From positions 1 to 64,000 of the forward strand of contig JAUJOF010000009.1 of assembly GCA_030447785.1 (NCBI GenBank): 64,000 nucleotides of DNA. The letters run 5' to 3'. The position numbers and the translations under genes were made by a program. The notes beneath the pieces were generated by a model. It ran no database searches. It saw nothing but the letters and a program-made list of their open reading frames with translations, and was not told the origin of the DNA. Shown here piece by piece: positions 50,172 through 59,099 of this stretch; position 1 is the stretch's first letter; the number at the start of each line of letters is the position of its first letter. This stretch comes from Solirubrobacteraceae bacterium. GTDB taxonomy: Bacteria > Actinomycetota > Thermoleophilia > Solirubrobacterales > Solirubrobacteraceae.

Positions 50172-51962
50172 GTGAACGCCATCGAGGATTACGGGTTCCT
50201 GTCCGACTGCCATTCAGCCGCGCTGATCGACCGGGCGGGCTCCGTGGACTGGTGGTGCGTGCCGCGATTCGACTCCGCCTCGGTCTTCGGGCGGCTGCTG
50301 GGACCCGATGCCGGTCACTGGTCACTGCGCCCGGCGGCCGCCTTCGAGGCCGAGCGCCGGTACGTGGCGGACTCCCTGGTCCTGCAGACCGTCTTCACGT
50401 GCGCGGGCGGTGAGGTGACGATCACCGATGCGCTGGGCCTGGAGCTCGGGGCGCGAGGGCATGCGATCGGCCTGCGCAGCCCGCACGTGCTGCTCCGACG
50501 CGTCGAGGGAACTCAGGGCACCGTCGAGATGGCTACCGAGTTCGCTCCACGCATGGAGTACGGGCTGACCGTCCCCCACATCCTCAACTCCCCCGACGGG
50601 ATAGTGGCGCGGGGCGGTCCGGTGCACTTGAACCTGGCCAGCACCATCGCGCTCGCGCAGGGCCCCGGGCGAGCCATGGGCCGCTTCACGGTCCATGCGG
50701 GCGAGCAGGTGGACTTCCGGCTGGCCTTCACGCCCTCGTCAGGGGGTTCGGGCACGATCGATCGTGAAGATCAGACCACCCTCGAGGACACGATCGCCGG
50801 GTGGAACTCGTGGGCACAGCTGCACGACGGCTACAAGGGGCGCCACAGGACCGCGGTGCGGCGCAGCTCCCTGGTGCTGCACGGTCTGACCTTCCAGCCC
50901 ACCGGTGCGGTGGTGGCAGCAGCGACGACGTCCCTTCCGGAGAAGGTCGGCGCGGACCTCAACTTCGACTACCGCTTCGCGTGGCTGCGCGACCTCAGCC
51001 TGACCATCCGCTCGCTGTGGATAGCGGCCTGCCCCGACGAGGCCAATCGGCTGTTTCGGTGGATGGCGGACGCCGCCGGTCATCTCGGCGACGGGCACGT
51101 CCCGATCATGTATGGCGTGGGGGGCGAGCGGAACCTCGCCGAGCACGAGCTGGCGCACCTGTCCGGCTTCCGTGACAGCCGTCCGGTACGGGTCGGAAAC
51201 GCGGCATGGGAGCAGGAGCAGCTCGACGTCCTCGGCGAAGCGCTCGACGCCGCCGAGCAGCTGCGCGACCAGCTCGAAGAGCTCGCCGAGCCCACTCGGG
51301 ACCTGCTCATCACGCTGGCGGATCGGGCCGCTGCGACCTGGCGCGAGCCGGACGCCGGGATGTGGGAGGCTCGGGATCGGCAGCGCCAGTACCTGTCCTC
51401 CAAAGTGATGTGCTGGGTCGCCCTCGACCGCGCCATACGCCTGGCCCCGATGCTCGGCCACCGCGCTCGTGTCGCCCGCTGGGAAGAGGCCCGCGAGCGC
51501 GTGCGAACTGCGGTGCTGACCAAGGGCTGGAGCGAGGCAGCGAGAGCCTATACGGGGGCCTTCGGCTCGGAGGACCTGGACGCCTCGGTCCTCCTGATGC
51601 CGCTCGTGCATTTCCTCCCCGCGGACGACGAGCGGATGTGGGCGACGATCGAGGCAATCGAGCTCGAGCTCGGCGACATCGGCCTCGTGCGCCGCTGGCC
51701 GGAGGATCCGATGGGCTTTCTCATCTGCACCTACTGGCTGGTCGAGTGCCTCGCGATGGGAGGCGAGATCTCCCGCGCCGAGAGGTGGTTCGATCAGGCC
51801 ACCGCCTGCGCCAACGATCTCGGCCTCCTGTCAGAGGAGGCCGACCCCGACCGCAAGGAGCTGCTTGGCAACTACCCGCAGGCCTTTTCGCACGTCGGGC
51901 TGATCAACGCCGCGTGGCGCCTCACCGAGACCGCAGAACAAGACAAGAGGGACGAGCTGTGA
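50172..51962 (+). CDS. GH15 glucoamylase/trehalase-like enzyme
   Basis: 596 residues from GTG 50172, the full family length. N-terminal EDYGFLSDCHSAALIDRAGS and VDWWCVPRFDSASVFG, then the (alpha/alpha)6 catalytic barrel with FDYRFAWLRDLSLTIRSLWI, PIMYGVGGERNLAEHELAHL and RPVRVGNAAWEQEQLD, ending YPQAFSHVGLINAAWRL. Family members hydrolyse alpha-glucosidic bonds of maltodextrins, or trehalose in actinobacteria; a trehalose role would fit the desiccation-type neighbours. No signal peptide, so cytoplasmic. It is the intact counterpart of the pseudogene at 3606. Confidence 0.93.
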   Translation: MNAIEDYGFLSDCHSAALIDRAGSVDWWCVPRFDSASVFGRLLGPDAGHWSLRPAAAFEAERRYVADSLVLQTVFTCAGGEVTITDALGLELGARGHAIGLRSPHVLLRRVEGTQGTVEMATEFAPRMEYGLTVPHILNSPDGIVARGGPVHLNLASTIALAQGPGRAMGRFTVHAGEQVDFRLAFTPSSGGSGTIDREDQTTLEDTIAGWNSWAQLHDGYKGRHRTAVRRSSLVLHGLTFQPTGAVVAAATTSLPEKVGADLNFDYRFAWLRDLSLTIRSLWIAACPDEANRLFRWMADAAGHLGDGHVPIMYGVGGERNLAEHELAHLSGFRDSRPVRVGNAAWEQEQLDVLGEALDAAEQLRDQLEELAEPTRDLLITLADRAAATWREPDAGMWEARDRQRQYLSSKVMCWVALDRAIRLAPMLGHRARVARWEEARERVRTAVLTKGWSEAARAYTGAFGSEDLDASVLLMPLVHFLPADDERMWATIEAIELELGDIGLVRRWPEDPMGFLICTYWLVECLAMGGEISRAERWFDQATACANDLGLLSEEADPDRKELLGNYPQAFSHVGLINAAWRLTETAEQDKRDEL

Positions 51963-52175
51963 CCGGACCGCGGACGAGAAGATCGGGCTCATCACAGGAT
52001 CGGACTCGGGCATCGGGCAGGGGACGGCGACCGAGTTCGCCAGGAAGGCGCCGACGTTGTGGTGCAATACCTCGACGACGCCAACGGGCTGAGAAGACCC
52101 GCGCCGCGGTCGAGGCGCAGGGGCGTCGCGCGATCGTGGTGCAGGCCGACATCAGCGACGAACAGCAGGTGCGAG
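51963..52175 (+). pseudogene. Frameshifted N-terminal fragment of an SDR (glucose dehydrogenase-like)
   Basis: Three consecutive pieces in different frames together read as an SDR N-terminus: EKIGLITGSDSGIGQG and TATEFARK; then EGADVVVQYLDDANG; then AEKTRAAVEAQGRRAIVVQ and ADISDEQQV. At least two single-base frameshifts are needed, and everything after the second NAD-binding strand is missing; the sequence then runs into the convergent protease gene. It lies directly after GH15, matching the GH15-SDR association seen elsewhere in the window. Confidence 0.8.
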
Positions 52176-52213
52176 GGCGGGCCGACCCGGCGCCTTTCGT
52201 CACACGTGACCCC

Positions 52214-53359
52214 TCAGCTCACGCACGGCCCGGTGTCCACCGGACCGTCGACTCCGGCGAGGGTCTCCTCGACGATGTCGTTGGGCACGCCGTAGCCGCC
52301 GCGGACCTCTTCGGAGACCGTGGAGGCGAAGATCGTGGTGACCACCTCGCCGGAGTCGTCGAGGACCGGGCCCCCCGAGTTGCCTGGGCGGATCCTGCCG
52401 CGCACCACGGTGAGGCGCCGGCGCAGTGGACCGCGGCCGTAGGCGTCCTGGGTCAGCGCGGTGACCGTGTCGCCCACCCGTGCGGCGCGGATGTCGAAGG
52501 GACCGTTGCGCGGGAAGCCCAGGATCGCCGCCTGGCTGCCCGGGTCCACGTCTTCCTTCAGTGGGAGGGGCTCGGCGTCGAGCCCCGGCACGCGCAGTAC
52601 CGCCACGTCGTTGCGTGCGTCGAAGGCCACGGCCTGGGCGTCCAGGCGCGGGCCCTCGCCGGCGACCTGCACGGTGGTGTCCTCCTGCCCGGCGACGACG
52701 TGGGCGTTGGTGACCACCAGATCGTCTCCCGCGACCCAGCCGCTGCCCGCGGAACCCAGGCCGCAGGACGTGCCGGTGATCTTCACCACGCTGTCCTGCG
52801 CGGCGGTCACGTCGGGATCGCGGGCGATGGCCTCCCGCGGCGGGGGCAGGTCGGGCGTGGGCCCGTCGATCTCGGGAAGCGGATCGAAACGGGCAAGGGC
52901 GTTGAGGATCGGCCCCGAAGAGGGCAAGAAATCGTTGAGCGACCCGATGATCTGCGAGCGCTGGACGCCCTGGCGCACCTGCGGGACGCCGGGCAGGCTG
53001 AGCGCCGCCGCTCCCGCCACCCACGCCAGGCCGAGCGCCAGCACGGCGCCCAGCGCCGCGCCCAGCAGGCCGTCGAAGACCCCCAGCGCGTCGCCCATGC
53101 GCGCCTGTACCTGCGCCCCGACCGCCTCGAGCAGGCCGGCGGCCAGCCCGCCCAGCAACACCGCGCCCAGCAAGCCGAACAGTGGCGCGTAGGGCGACTC
53201 GGCGCCGCTCCCGAGCACCAGCGGGACCAGCCGGCTGCCCGCGAAGGCGCCGCCCGCGAAGCCGGCGAGCGCGAGCCCCGCGGCGAAGAAGCCGCGCAGG
53301 AAGCCGATGATCGCCAGGCCCGCGGTCAGCGCGACGATCGCCCAGTCGAGCCAGGTCAC
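52214..53359 (-). CDS. MarP-like membrane serine protease (CvpA plus trypsin domain)
   Basis: 381 residues from GTG 53359; longer in-frame starts exist. Four N-terminal membrane helices of the CvpA type (DWAIVALTAGLAIIGFLRGF, GLALAGFAGGAFAGS, LFGLLGAVLLGGLAAGLLEA, AALGAVLALGLAWVAGAAAL) precede a chymotrypsin-fold domain with catalytic His in VVTNAHVVAG, Asp in ARNDVAVLRVPG and Ser in IRPGNSGGPVL. Cysteines in TSCGLGSAG and near the C-terminus (TGPCVS) could form a disulfide, as in mycobacterial MarP, which acts in the periplasm in acid and oxidative stress. Divergent from the PBP gene. Confidence 0.92.
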   Translation of the reverse strand: MTWLDWAIVALTAGLAIIGFLRGFFAAGLALAGFAGGAFAGSRLVPLVLGSGAESPYAPLFGLLGAVLLGGLAAGLLEAVGAQVQARMGDALGVFDGLLGAALGAVLALGLAWVAGAAALSLPGVPQVRQGVQRSQIIGSLNDFLPSSGPILNALARFDPLPEIDGPTPDLPPPREAIARDPDVTAAQDSVVKITGTSCGLGSAGSGWVAGDDLVVTNAHVVAGQEDTTVQVAGEGPRLDAQAVAFDARNDVAVLRVPGLDAEPLPLKEDVDPGSQAAILGFPRNGPFDIRAARVGDTVTALTQDAYGRGPLRRRLTVVRGRIRPGNSGGPVLDDSGEVVTTIFASTVSEEVRGGYGVPNDIVEETLAGVDGPVDTGPCVS

Positions 53360-53458
53360 CCCGGCATAGTGGCGGATCGGGGCGTCGAGGCGCCCGCGAG
53401 CGCGGCCGCGGATGGATCGGAGCGTCACGCCGACCCTCCGGCGGGTATATCGGCGCTG

Positions 53459-55231
53459 ATGGCCGTGGGCGGAGAGGAGCGAGGTCCCGCAGAGGGGCCG
53501 GGTCCACGCGGCACGGAGGTCGTGCACATCCTGGAGGTCGCTCTGGCCCGCCTGTCGCCCCGGGCGCGCCGCGCGCTGCCCGTGACCCTCGCCGGGGCCG
53601 CCGCCCTGCTGGCCGGCGTGGTGGTCGGCGCCACGGAGGTCTCGAGCGAGCGCGAGGTCGTCCAGCGCTACCTGAGCGCGTGGGAGGAGGGCGACCACGC
53701 CGCGATGCACCGCCTGCTGACGCCCGCCGCCCGGCAGGCGGTGGGCCGGGACGAGTTCCGCGCGCGCATGCGCGCCGCCCTCATCACCGCCACGGCGACC
53801 GACCTGGCCGTCGAGGACCTCGAGGTCGAGGGCGAGCGCGCGCGGGCGAGGGTGACCGTCGAGACCCGCGCCTTCGGCACCGTGCGCGAGCCGATCACGC
53901 TGAGTCTCCGGGAGGCCGACGACGGCCCGCGGGTGGCGTGGCGCGAGCACGACGTGTTCCCCGGGGTGCGCCCCGGCCAGACGCTCGAGCGCGACACGCG
54001 CCTGCCCGAGCGCGCGGCGCTGCTGGCTCGCGACGGCACGCCGCTGGCCCAGGGCCCCGTCCGCGCCTCGCGGCTGGGCGCGGTGGCCAGCGCGGTGGTC
54101 GGTCAGCTGGGCGCGATCCCCCCCGAGCGCGCGAGCCGGCTGGCCGCCCTGGGCTGGCCGGCCGACGCCCAGGTGGGCGTCACCGGCTTGGAACGCGCGT
54201 TCGACGAGCGCCTGGCCGGCCGGCCGGGCGGCGTCCTGCTGGCCGGGGAACGCCCGCTGGCACGCTCCGCCCCCCGCCCGGCCGGGCCGGTGCGCACCTC
54301 GGTGTCGGTCCCCGTCCAGCGCTCGACCGTCGACGCGCTGGCGGGCCGCCTGGGCGGCGTGCTGGCTCTCGATCCCCGCAACGGCGAGGTGCTCGGCTCG
54401 GCGGGCATCGCGCTGGACGGGCTGCAGCCTCCCGGCTCGACCTTGAAGGTCGTCACGCTGGCCGGCGCGCTGGAGGCCGGCATCACCGAGGTCGGCGAGC
54501 GCTTCCCCGTGCAGACCGCGGCGACCCTCGAGGGCGTCGAGCTGCAAAACGCCGACGGCGAGCCGTGCGGCGGCACCCTGACCGTCTCCTTTGCCCAGTC
54601 GTGCAACTCGGTGTTCGCCCCCCTGGGCGCAGAGCTGGGCGCCCGGCGACTGGTGGCCGAGGCCGAGGACTTCGGTTTCAACGCGTCCACGGGCATCCCC
54701 GGCGCGGCGATCTCGACACTCCCGCCCGCCGACGAGATCGGCGACGACCTCGCGGTGGGCGCGACGGCCATCGGCCAGGGGCGTGTGCAGGCCACCACGC
54801 TGCAGATGGCGCTGGTGGCCGCGACCATCGCCCGCGACGGCGTCCTGCCGCGTGCGAGCTTTCGCCTCGGGGCCTCCGCGGAGGGCAGCCGGGCGGTGAA
54901 GCCCGAGGTCGCCGCCACGATCGGGCGCTTGATGGTCCGAGTGGTGAGCGAGGGCACCGGTGAGGCCGCCGCGCTGCCCGGTGTCGAGGTCGCGGGCAAG
55001 ACCGGCACGGCCGAGCTGCGCAGCACCCAGGGCTGCGCCGCCGCCTGCCCGGGCGGGGGACCCACCGACACCGACGCGTGGTTCCTGGCCTACGCGCCCG
55101 AGCGCGAACCGCGCATCGCCGTGGCCGTGCTGCTCGTGGGCAGCGGCTCGGGCGGCGCCACCGCTGCGCCCGCCGCCCGGGCCGTGCTCGAGACGGCGCT
55201 GCGGGCGGATTCAGAGCCGGCCGAGGAATGA
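53459..55231 (+). CDS. Penicillin-binding protein with MecA_N domain
   Basis: 590 residues. One N-terminal membrane helix (ALPVTLAGAAALLAGVVVGA), then an NTF2-like MecA_N domain (VVQRYLSAWEEGDHAAMHRL), a linker dimerisation domain, and the transpeptidase domain with GSTLKVV (S-x-x-K, active Ser), SFAQSCNSVF (S-x-N) and VAGKTGTAEL (KTG). It cross-links peptidoglycan outside the membrane (class B PBP). The MecA_N domain places it with PBP2a/PbpA-like enzymes of actinobacteria. Shares a 99-bp divergent promoter region with the MarP-like protease. Confidence 0.92.
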   Translation: MAVGGEERGPAEGPGPRGTEVVHILEVALARLSPRARRALPVTLAGAAALLAGVVVGATEVSSEREVVQRYLSAWEEGDHAAMHRLLTPAARQAVGRDEFRARMRAALITATATDLAVEDLEVEGERARARVTVETRAFGTVREPITLSLREADDGPRVAWREHDVFPGVRPGQTLERDTRLPERAALLARDGTPLAQGPVRASRLGAVASAVVGQLGAIPPERASRLAALGWPADAQVGVTGLERAFDERLAGRPGGVLLAGERPLARSAPRPAGPVRTSVSVPVQRSTVDALAGRLGGVLALDPRNGEVLGSAGIALDGLQPPGSTLKVVTLAGALEAGITEVGERFPVQTAATLEGVELQNADGEPCGGTLTVSFAQSCNSVFAPLGAELGARRLVAEAEDFGFNASTGIPGAAISTLPPADEIGDDLAVGATAIGQGRVQATTLQMALVAATIARDGVLPRASFRLGASAEGSRAVKPEVAATIGRLMVRVVSEGTGEAAALPGVEVAGKTGTAELRSTQGCAAACPGGGPTDTDAWFLAYAPEREPRIAVAVLLVGSGSGGATAAPAARAVLETALRADSEPAEE

Positions 55232-55303
55232 ACGCGGCCCGCGTCGAGCCGCGGAGACGCACCGACGCAGGGGGCGCCGGGGGCTCAGTTCGCCTCCGGC
55301 ACC

Positions 55304-55867
55304 CTAGACGTCCAGGACGATCTCGGCCTCGGACTCCCGGCCCTGGATGATGAGGTCCAGGGGACGGAGCTGCAGCGCCTGGGAGGGCAGCTTGTAGAGC
55401 AGCAGCAGGCCGTTGATGGTGCCCTCGCCCGCCGGGCTGTTGGCCGAGGGCAGGGTGCCCATGGGCTGAACGGTCGGGGGCTGGCGCAGGGAGTAGGCGA
55501 AGGCGTTCTCCGGCGCGAGCGGGATGGGCTCGTAGACGTTCTCCCGCGCGTCCACGACCTCGAAGCGCGTCGCGGCCTGGTGGTTGCGCTCCGTCTCGTT
55601 CTCCACGCGGATCCAGACCCCGTAGAAGGTCTCGTCCGGCGCCAGCTGGCGCTCCTCGGGCGGGACGCCGACCAGGTAGGCCCGATCGGCCGCGTCGGTC
55701 GGGTTGAGCTGGCGCGTGGTCTGCACCTGGTATTCCAGCTCGCCGACATCGACGTACACGGCCTCTGACTCGCCCTTGGTGGTCGGTCCCTCTGACCCGC
55801 AGGCGGGGAGAACGAGGCCGAGGGCGGCGAAGGCGAGGACGACGAGCAGGCGAACGCTGGCGGTCAT
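55304..55867 (-). CDS. Lipoprotein of unknown function
   Basis: 187 residues from ATG 55867. Lipobox: a hydrophobic signal VRLLVVLAFAALGLVL followed by PACGS, with the lipidated Cys near residue 23. The mature part reads as a beta-sandwich: LEYQVQTTRQLNPTDA, YGVWIRVENETERNHQAA, ALQLRPLDLIIQGRESE, resembling DUF4352-type extracellular domains. Convergent with the PBP gene. An envelope accessory role is inferred only. Confidence 0.85.
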   Translation of the reverse strand: MTASVRLLVVLAFAALGLVLPACGSEGPTTKGESEAVYVDVGELEYQVQTTRQLNPTDAADRAYLVGVPPEERQLAPDETFYGVWIRVENETERNHQAATRFEVVDARENVYEPIPLAPENAFAYSLRQPPTVQPMGTLPSANSPAGEGTINGLLLLYKLPSQALQLRPLDLIIQGRESEAEIVLDV

Positions 55868-55930
55868 GGGCCGCGGAAGTGTAAGGGGTGCCGGAGGCGC
55901 GCCGGAACCGTGCACCGGTTGGCGCGGGCG

Positions 55931-56464
55931 TCAGACGTGGGCGCCGAAGCGAAAGGCGCTGGCGGGCTTGCGCGGGCCGCCGGAGATCGTGGGGCGCTCC
56001 CCGCGATCGCGGTCCTCCTCGGCGATGGAGCGCAGCCGGCGCAGCGCCTTGGCCCACTGGCGCTTGGTCCACCCGCGGGCGCCCAGCGCCTCGGACAGGC
56101 GGTCGGTGGTCGTGGCCGGCACCGTCTCGTGGGTCACCTCGACGTTCGTGCCCGAGGTCGTCGTCTCCAGGCGCCAGACGGTGATCAACCGCACGCGGTT
56201 GAACATCCCCCCGCGCCCGTGGACCACCATCTCGCGCGGCGGATCGAGCTCGGCGAGGAACATATCGGCCCACCCGTAGCGGGTGCGGGGCCGGTCGGAG
56301 TGGAAGCGCGCGCCCGCCCCGCGGCCGTAGCTGTCCTCGCGGGTGAGGTGCCAATGCTTGAGGAAGTGGTCGGTGAACTCGGCGTGGTTGGCCACGTCGG
56401 CGAGGTAGGCGAACAGCTGCTCGCGGGGCACGTCGATCGTGATCGAGACGGTCACCGGATCCAT
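55931..56464 (-). CDS. SRPBCC-family protein
   Basis: 177 residues. TVSITIDVPREQLFAYLADV opens the START/Bet v1-like fold, followed by HAEFTDHFLKHWHLTRED, VVHGRGGMFNRVRLITVWRL and the C-terminal long helix TDRLSEALGARGWTKRQWAK. It may bind a hydrophobic ligand. The basic, Gly/Pro-rich last 40 residues are not part of the fold. Monocistronic by position. Confidence 0.85.
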   Translation of the reverse strand: MDPVTVSITIDVPREQLFAYLADVANHAEFTDHFLKHWHLTREDSYGRGAGARFHSDRPRTRYGWADMFLAELDPPREMVVHGRGGMFNRVRLITVWRLETTTSGTNVEVTHETVPATTTDRLSEALGARGWTKRQWAKALRRLRSIAEEDRDRGERPTISGGPRKPASAFRFGAHV

Positions 56465-56505
56465 CGGCGCGCGAGTCTACGCGCCGGTCCGCAGAGGTGG
56501 CCTGC

Positions 56506-56781
56506 TCAGGCCCCTCCGCGGCGGACCCTCACGGTGAGCCCGTGCTCGCAGTGGCGCACCGTGGTCGACGCCTCGGGGGGCCCTGAGCGCAGCAGTCGGC
56601 ACAGCTCACAGACCACCTGGACGCCCGCGTAGCGGTGCACGCGCTCGCCGGCCAGTGGGGTGCGCCCGCAGTCGCCGCAGGGATGGCGCCCGGCCGCCAG
56701 CGCGCCGACCCCCTTGCGCAGCAGCTCGCGCTCGAGGTCGGCTTCGTCGTAGGGATCGAGGACGGTCGCGGAGCGCGGCAT
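56506..56781 (-). CDS. Small zinc-ribbon-like protein
   Basis: 91 residues from ATG 56781. Two CxxC pairs (HPCGDCGRTPL and VVCELCRLL) and a nearby HCEHG could bind zinc. The N-terminal part, TVLDPYDEADLERELLRKGV, is helical and acidic. Function unknown. Divergent from the FHA-domain gene, which also starts with a zinc ribbon, 128 bp apart, so a functional link is possible. Confidence 0.7.
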   Translation of the reverse strand: MPRSATVLDPYDEADLERELLRKGVGALAAGRHPCGDCGRTPLAGERVHRYAGVQVVCELCRLLRSGPPEASTTVRHCEHGLTVRVRRGGA

Positions 56782-56909
56782 GGCGACCTTCTTCCGCGCG
56801 GTGCCGCCATCTCCTGCGACGGGGCGGCACATCCCTGATCCCCGGGGTTTACAGACGCCATCGAGATGGGTACGTTCGCGGCCCCAAGCTCTTGGAGGAG
56901 GGTCGTCGC

Positions 56910-57482
56910 ATGGAGTCACTCGTGTCGGGCACGCTGGCCGGAGCGGGTTCGTTTCGCTGCCGGCAGTGCGGCCACGTGGTCACGGTGGCCGCGCACGACC
57001 GGCTGCCCGGCTGCCCCGGCTGCGGGGCGCAGAGCTTCGCGCGCGCCTCTCTGTTCGGCGCCACGCGCTTTCGTAGCGGGGGCGTCGGGCCGGCCGCCGA
57101 GGAGGGCGCCCGGGCCTGGCTGGACGAGGCGCGCGAGGGGATCGTCCAGCCCGGCGTGCACCTGGCCTGGCGCGAGGGCGATGACGTCCACGTGGTCGCG
57201 CTGACCCGGGAGTGGACCCGCGTGGGACGCAGCCTAGCCGCCGACGTGCGCTTCGACGACCCGACCGTCTCGCGCCGCCACGCCCTGATCGTGCGCCAGG
57301 CCGACGGCCTGCGCGTGCTCGACGACCGTTCGCTCAACGGCGTCTTCGTCAACGGCCAGCGCGTGGAGTGGCGAGCGTTGCGCGACGGCGACGAGATCGT
57401 CCTCGGCCGCTACCACCTGCACGTGCTCGACGTCAGCAGCATCGAGGTCGCACAGCAGGCCCCCGCACGCGACGCCGGGTAG
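56910..57482 (+). CDS. Zinc-ribbon plus FHA-domain protein
   Basis: 190 residues from ATG 56910 with the strong site GGAGGAGGG. An N-terminal zinc ribbon, FRCRQCGHVVTVAAHDRL with CPGCGAQSF, is followed by a linker and a C-terminal FHA domain: TRVGRSLAADVRFDDPTVSR, RHALI, DDRSLNGVFVNGQRV (the G-R, S-x-x-H and N-G-V-x-V-N hallmarks). FHA domains bind phosphothreonine, so the protein probably reads a Ser/Thr kinase signal. Followed 13 bp later by a ParA-like gene and then an L,D-transpeptidase. Confidence 0.92.
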   Translation: MESLVSGTLAGAGSFRCRQCGHVVTVAAHDRLPGCPGCGAQSFARASLFGATRFRSGGVGPAAEEGARAWLDEAREGIVQPGVHLAWREGDDVHVVALTREWTRVGRSLAADVRFDDPTVSRRHALIVRQADGLRVLDDRSLNGVFVNGQRVEWRALRDGDEIVLGRYHLHVLDVSSIEVAQQAPARDAG

Positions 57483-57495
57483 CCTTCGGAGCCCG

Positions 57496-58287
57496 ATGGG
57501 CTCCGTCATCGCCGTCCTCTCCCAGAAGGGCGGGACCGGGAAGACCACCACGGTCCGCACCCTCACCGACGTGCTGCGCCGCGTCGGCCTCGACGTGCTC
57601 GCGGTCGACCTCGACCCGCAGGGCAACCTGTCGGACTACTTCGACATCCCGCCGGAGGCCTCGCCCACGGTGGCCGACGTGCTCGCGGGCCGCGCGACGG
57701 CCGCGGGCGCCGTCCACGACGGGATCATCCCCGCCAACCTCCAGCTCGCCGAGGCAGAGCTGGCCATCGCCGGGAAGATGGGCCGCGAGCTCACGCTGCG
57801 CCGGGCGCTGAAGGAGGTGCGCACCCGCTACGACGTCGTCATCATCGACTGCCCGCCCAACCTGGGGCTGCTGACCGTCAACGCGCTGGTGGCCGCCGAC
57901 CACGCGCTGCTGACCGCCGAGGCCCAGTACTTCGCCCTGCAGGGCGTCGAGCAGGCGCTCGAGGTCATCGAGCTCGCGCGCGACGGGCTCAACCCCGACC
58001 TGAACTGGCTTGGGGTGGTGTTCACGATCGCCGACCTGCGCACGCGCCACTCGCGCGAGGCCCACCAGTCACTGGCCGAGCACGTGGGCGAGAAGCTCTT
58101 CGTGACCTCCATCCGCCAGTCGATCGCCTACGCGGAGTCGGCCGAGCGCGCGGTCTCCATCCTCGACCACCGCCCCGACCTGGGCGGCGACTACGCGGCG
58201 CTCGCCGAGGAGCTCCTCGACCGCCTGGGACTGGACGCCGAGCGCCGACGCGTGCGCTCGCTGGCCGAGGAGCTCGCGGCGGCATGA
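57496..58287 (+). CDS. ParA/Soj-family ATPase
   Basis: 263 residues. Deviant Walker A VLSQKGGTGKTTTVRTL, Walker A' VDLDPQGNLSDYF and Walker B VVIIDCPPNLGLLTVNAL. No parB gene or obvious parS lies next to it, so it is probably an orphan ParA used for positioning of a protein complex rather than for chromosome segregation. Its neighbours are an FHA protein upstream and an L,D-transpeptidase gene whose ATG overlaps its TGA (ATGA). Growth-zone positioning is an inference from that context. Confidence 0.9.
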   Translation: MGSVIAVLSQKGGTGKTTTVRTLTDVLRRVGLDVLAVDLDPQGNLSDYFDIPPEASPTVADVLAGRATAAGAVHDGIIPANLQLAEAELAIAGKMGRELTLRRALKEVRTRYDVVIIDCPPNLGLLTVNALVAADHALLTAEAQYFALQGVEQALEVIELARDGLNPDLNWLGVVFTIADLRTRHSREAHQSLAEHVGEKLFVTSIRQSIAYAESAERAVSILDHRPDLGGDYAALAEELLDRLGLDAERRRVRSLAEELAAA

Positions 58288-59033
58288 GGCGCCGAGGCGG
58301 CGCGGCGGCGGCCGCGGCCATCGCCGGTGCCACCCTCCTCGGCGCGGGCGGCGGCGCCGAGGCGCCCGCCGGTCCTCCCCCCGGCGCCGTCCCGCCCGCG
58401 AGCGCGGTGGTGGACCGGCCCGAGCCGGCCCCCGCGATGCCCGAATCCGCCCGCCTGCAGCGCGCGGTGATGCTGCGCGACGCCCCGGGCGGCGAGATGG
58501 TCGTGCGCGTGGACGAGAGGACCGAGTTCGACGGCCCCACGGTGCTGGCGGTGGCCGCGCGCGAGCCGGGCTGGCTGGGGGTGCGCGCCCCGCAGCGCCC
58601 CAACGGCGAGGTGGCCTGGATTCCCCAGGACGCGGCTCGGATCGAGCGCCAGCCCTACCGGCTGCGCGCCGACCTCTCCGAGCGCGAGGTCGCGGTGATC
58701 GACACGCGCAGCGGCGAGGTCGAGCTGCGCCTGCCGGTGGCCATCGGGCGGCCGGAGAACCCCACGCCCACCGGCGAGTTCGGCGTCACCGACCGCCTGA
58801 CCTCCGACGGCGGGACGGGTCCCTACGGCTGCTGCGTCCTCGCCCTCTCGGGCCGCCAGACCGACCTGCCCCAGGGCTGGGGCGGCGGCGACCGCCTGGC
58901 CATCCACGGCACGGGCATCGAGGGCAGCATCGGCGAGGCGGCCTCCAGCGGCTGCCTGCGCGCAACCAACGCGTCGATGCGCAGGCTCATGGCGCGCATC
59001 CCGCTGGGGGCGCCGGTGACGATCGCGGAGTAA
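58284..59033 (+). CDS. L,D-transpeptidase (YkuD domain)
   Basis: 249 residues. N-terminal signal-like segment GAAAAAAIAGATLLGAGGG, an SH3-like middle part (AVMLRDAPGGEMVVRVD) and a YkuD domain with IGRPENPTPTGEFGVTD, the His in AIHGTG and the catalytic SSGCLRATNASMRRLM (S-x-G-C-x-R). It makes 3-3 cross-links or anchors proteins in peptidoglycan. Translationally coupled to the ParA gene (ATGA). Confidence 0.93.
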   Translation: MRRRGGAAAAAAIAGATLLGAGGGAEAPAGPPPGAVPPASAVVDRPEPAPAMPESARLQRAVMLRDAPGGEMVVRVDERTEFDGPTVLAVAAREPGWLGVRAPQRPNGEVAWIPQDAARIERQPYRLRADLSEREVAVIDTRSGEVELRLPVAIGRPENPTPTGEFGVTDRLTSDGGTGPYGCCVLALSGRQTDLPQGWGGGDRLAIHGTGIEGSIGEAASSGCLRATNASMRRLMARIPLGAPVTIAE

Positions 59034-59099
59034 GGACTGGGCACGCCCGGAGCGGCGCGGCGCTCAACCGAGGGGAGAGGCGTCTGTCGATCGCCTGGT

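Noticed and set aside
51206-53458. Very long plus-strand frame joining GH15, protease antisense and PBP
   Set aside because: Only the last 590 codons (from 53459) have family sequence; the rest is out of frame with GH15 or antisense to the MarP-like protease.
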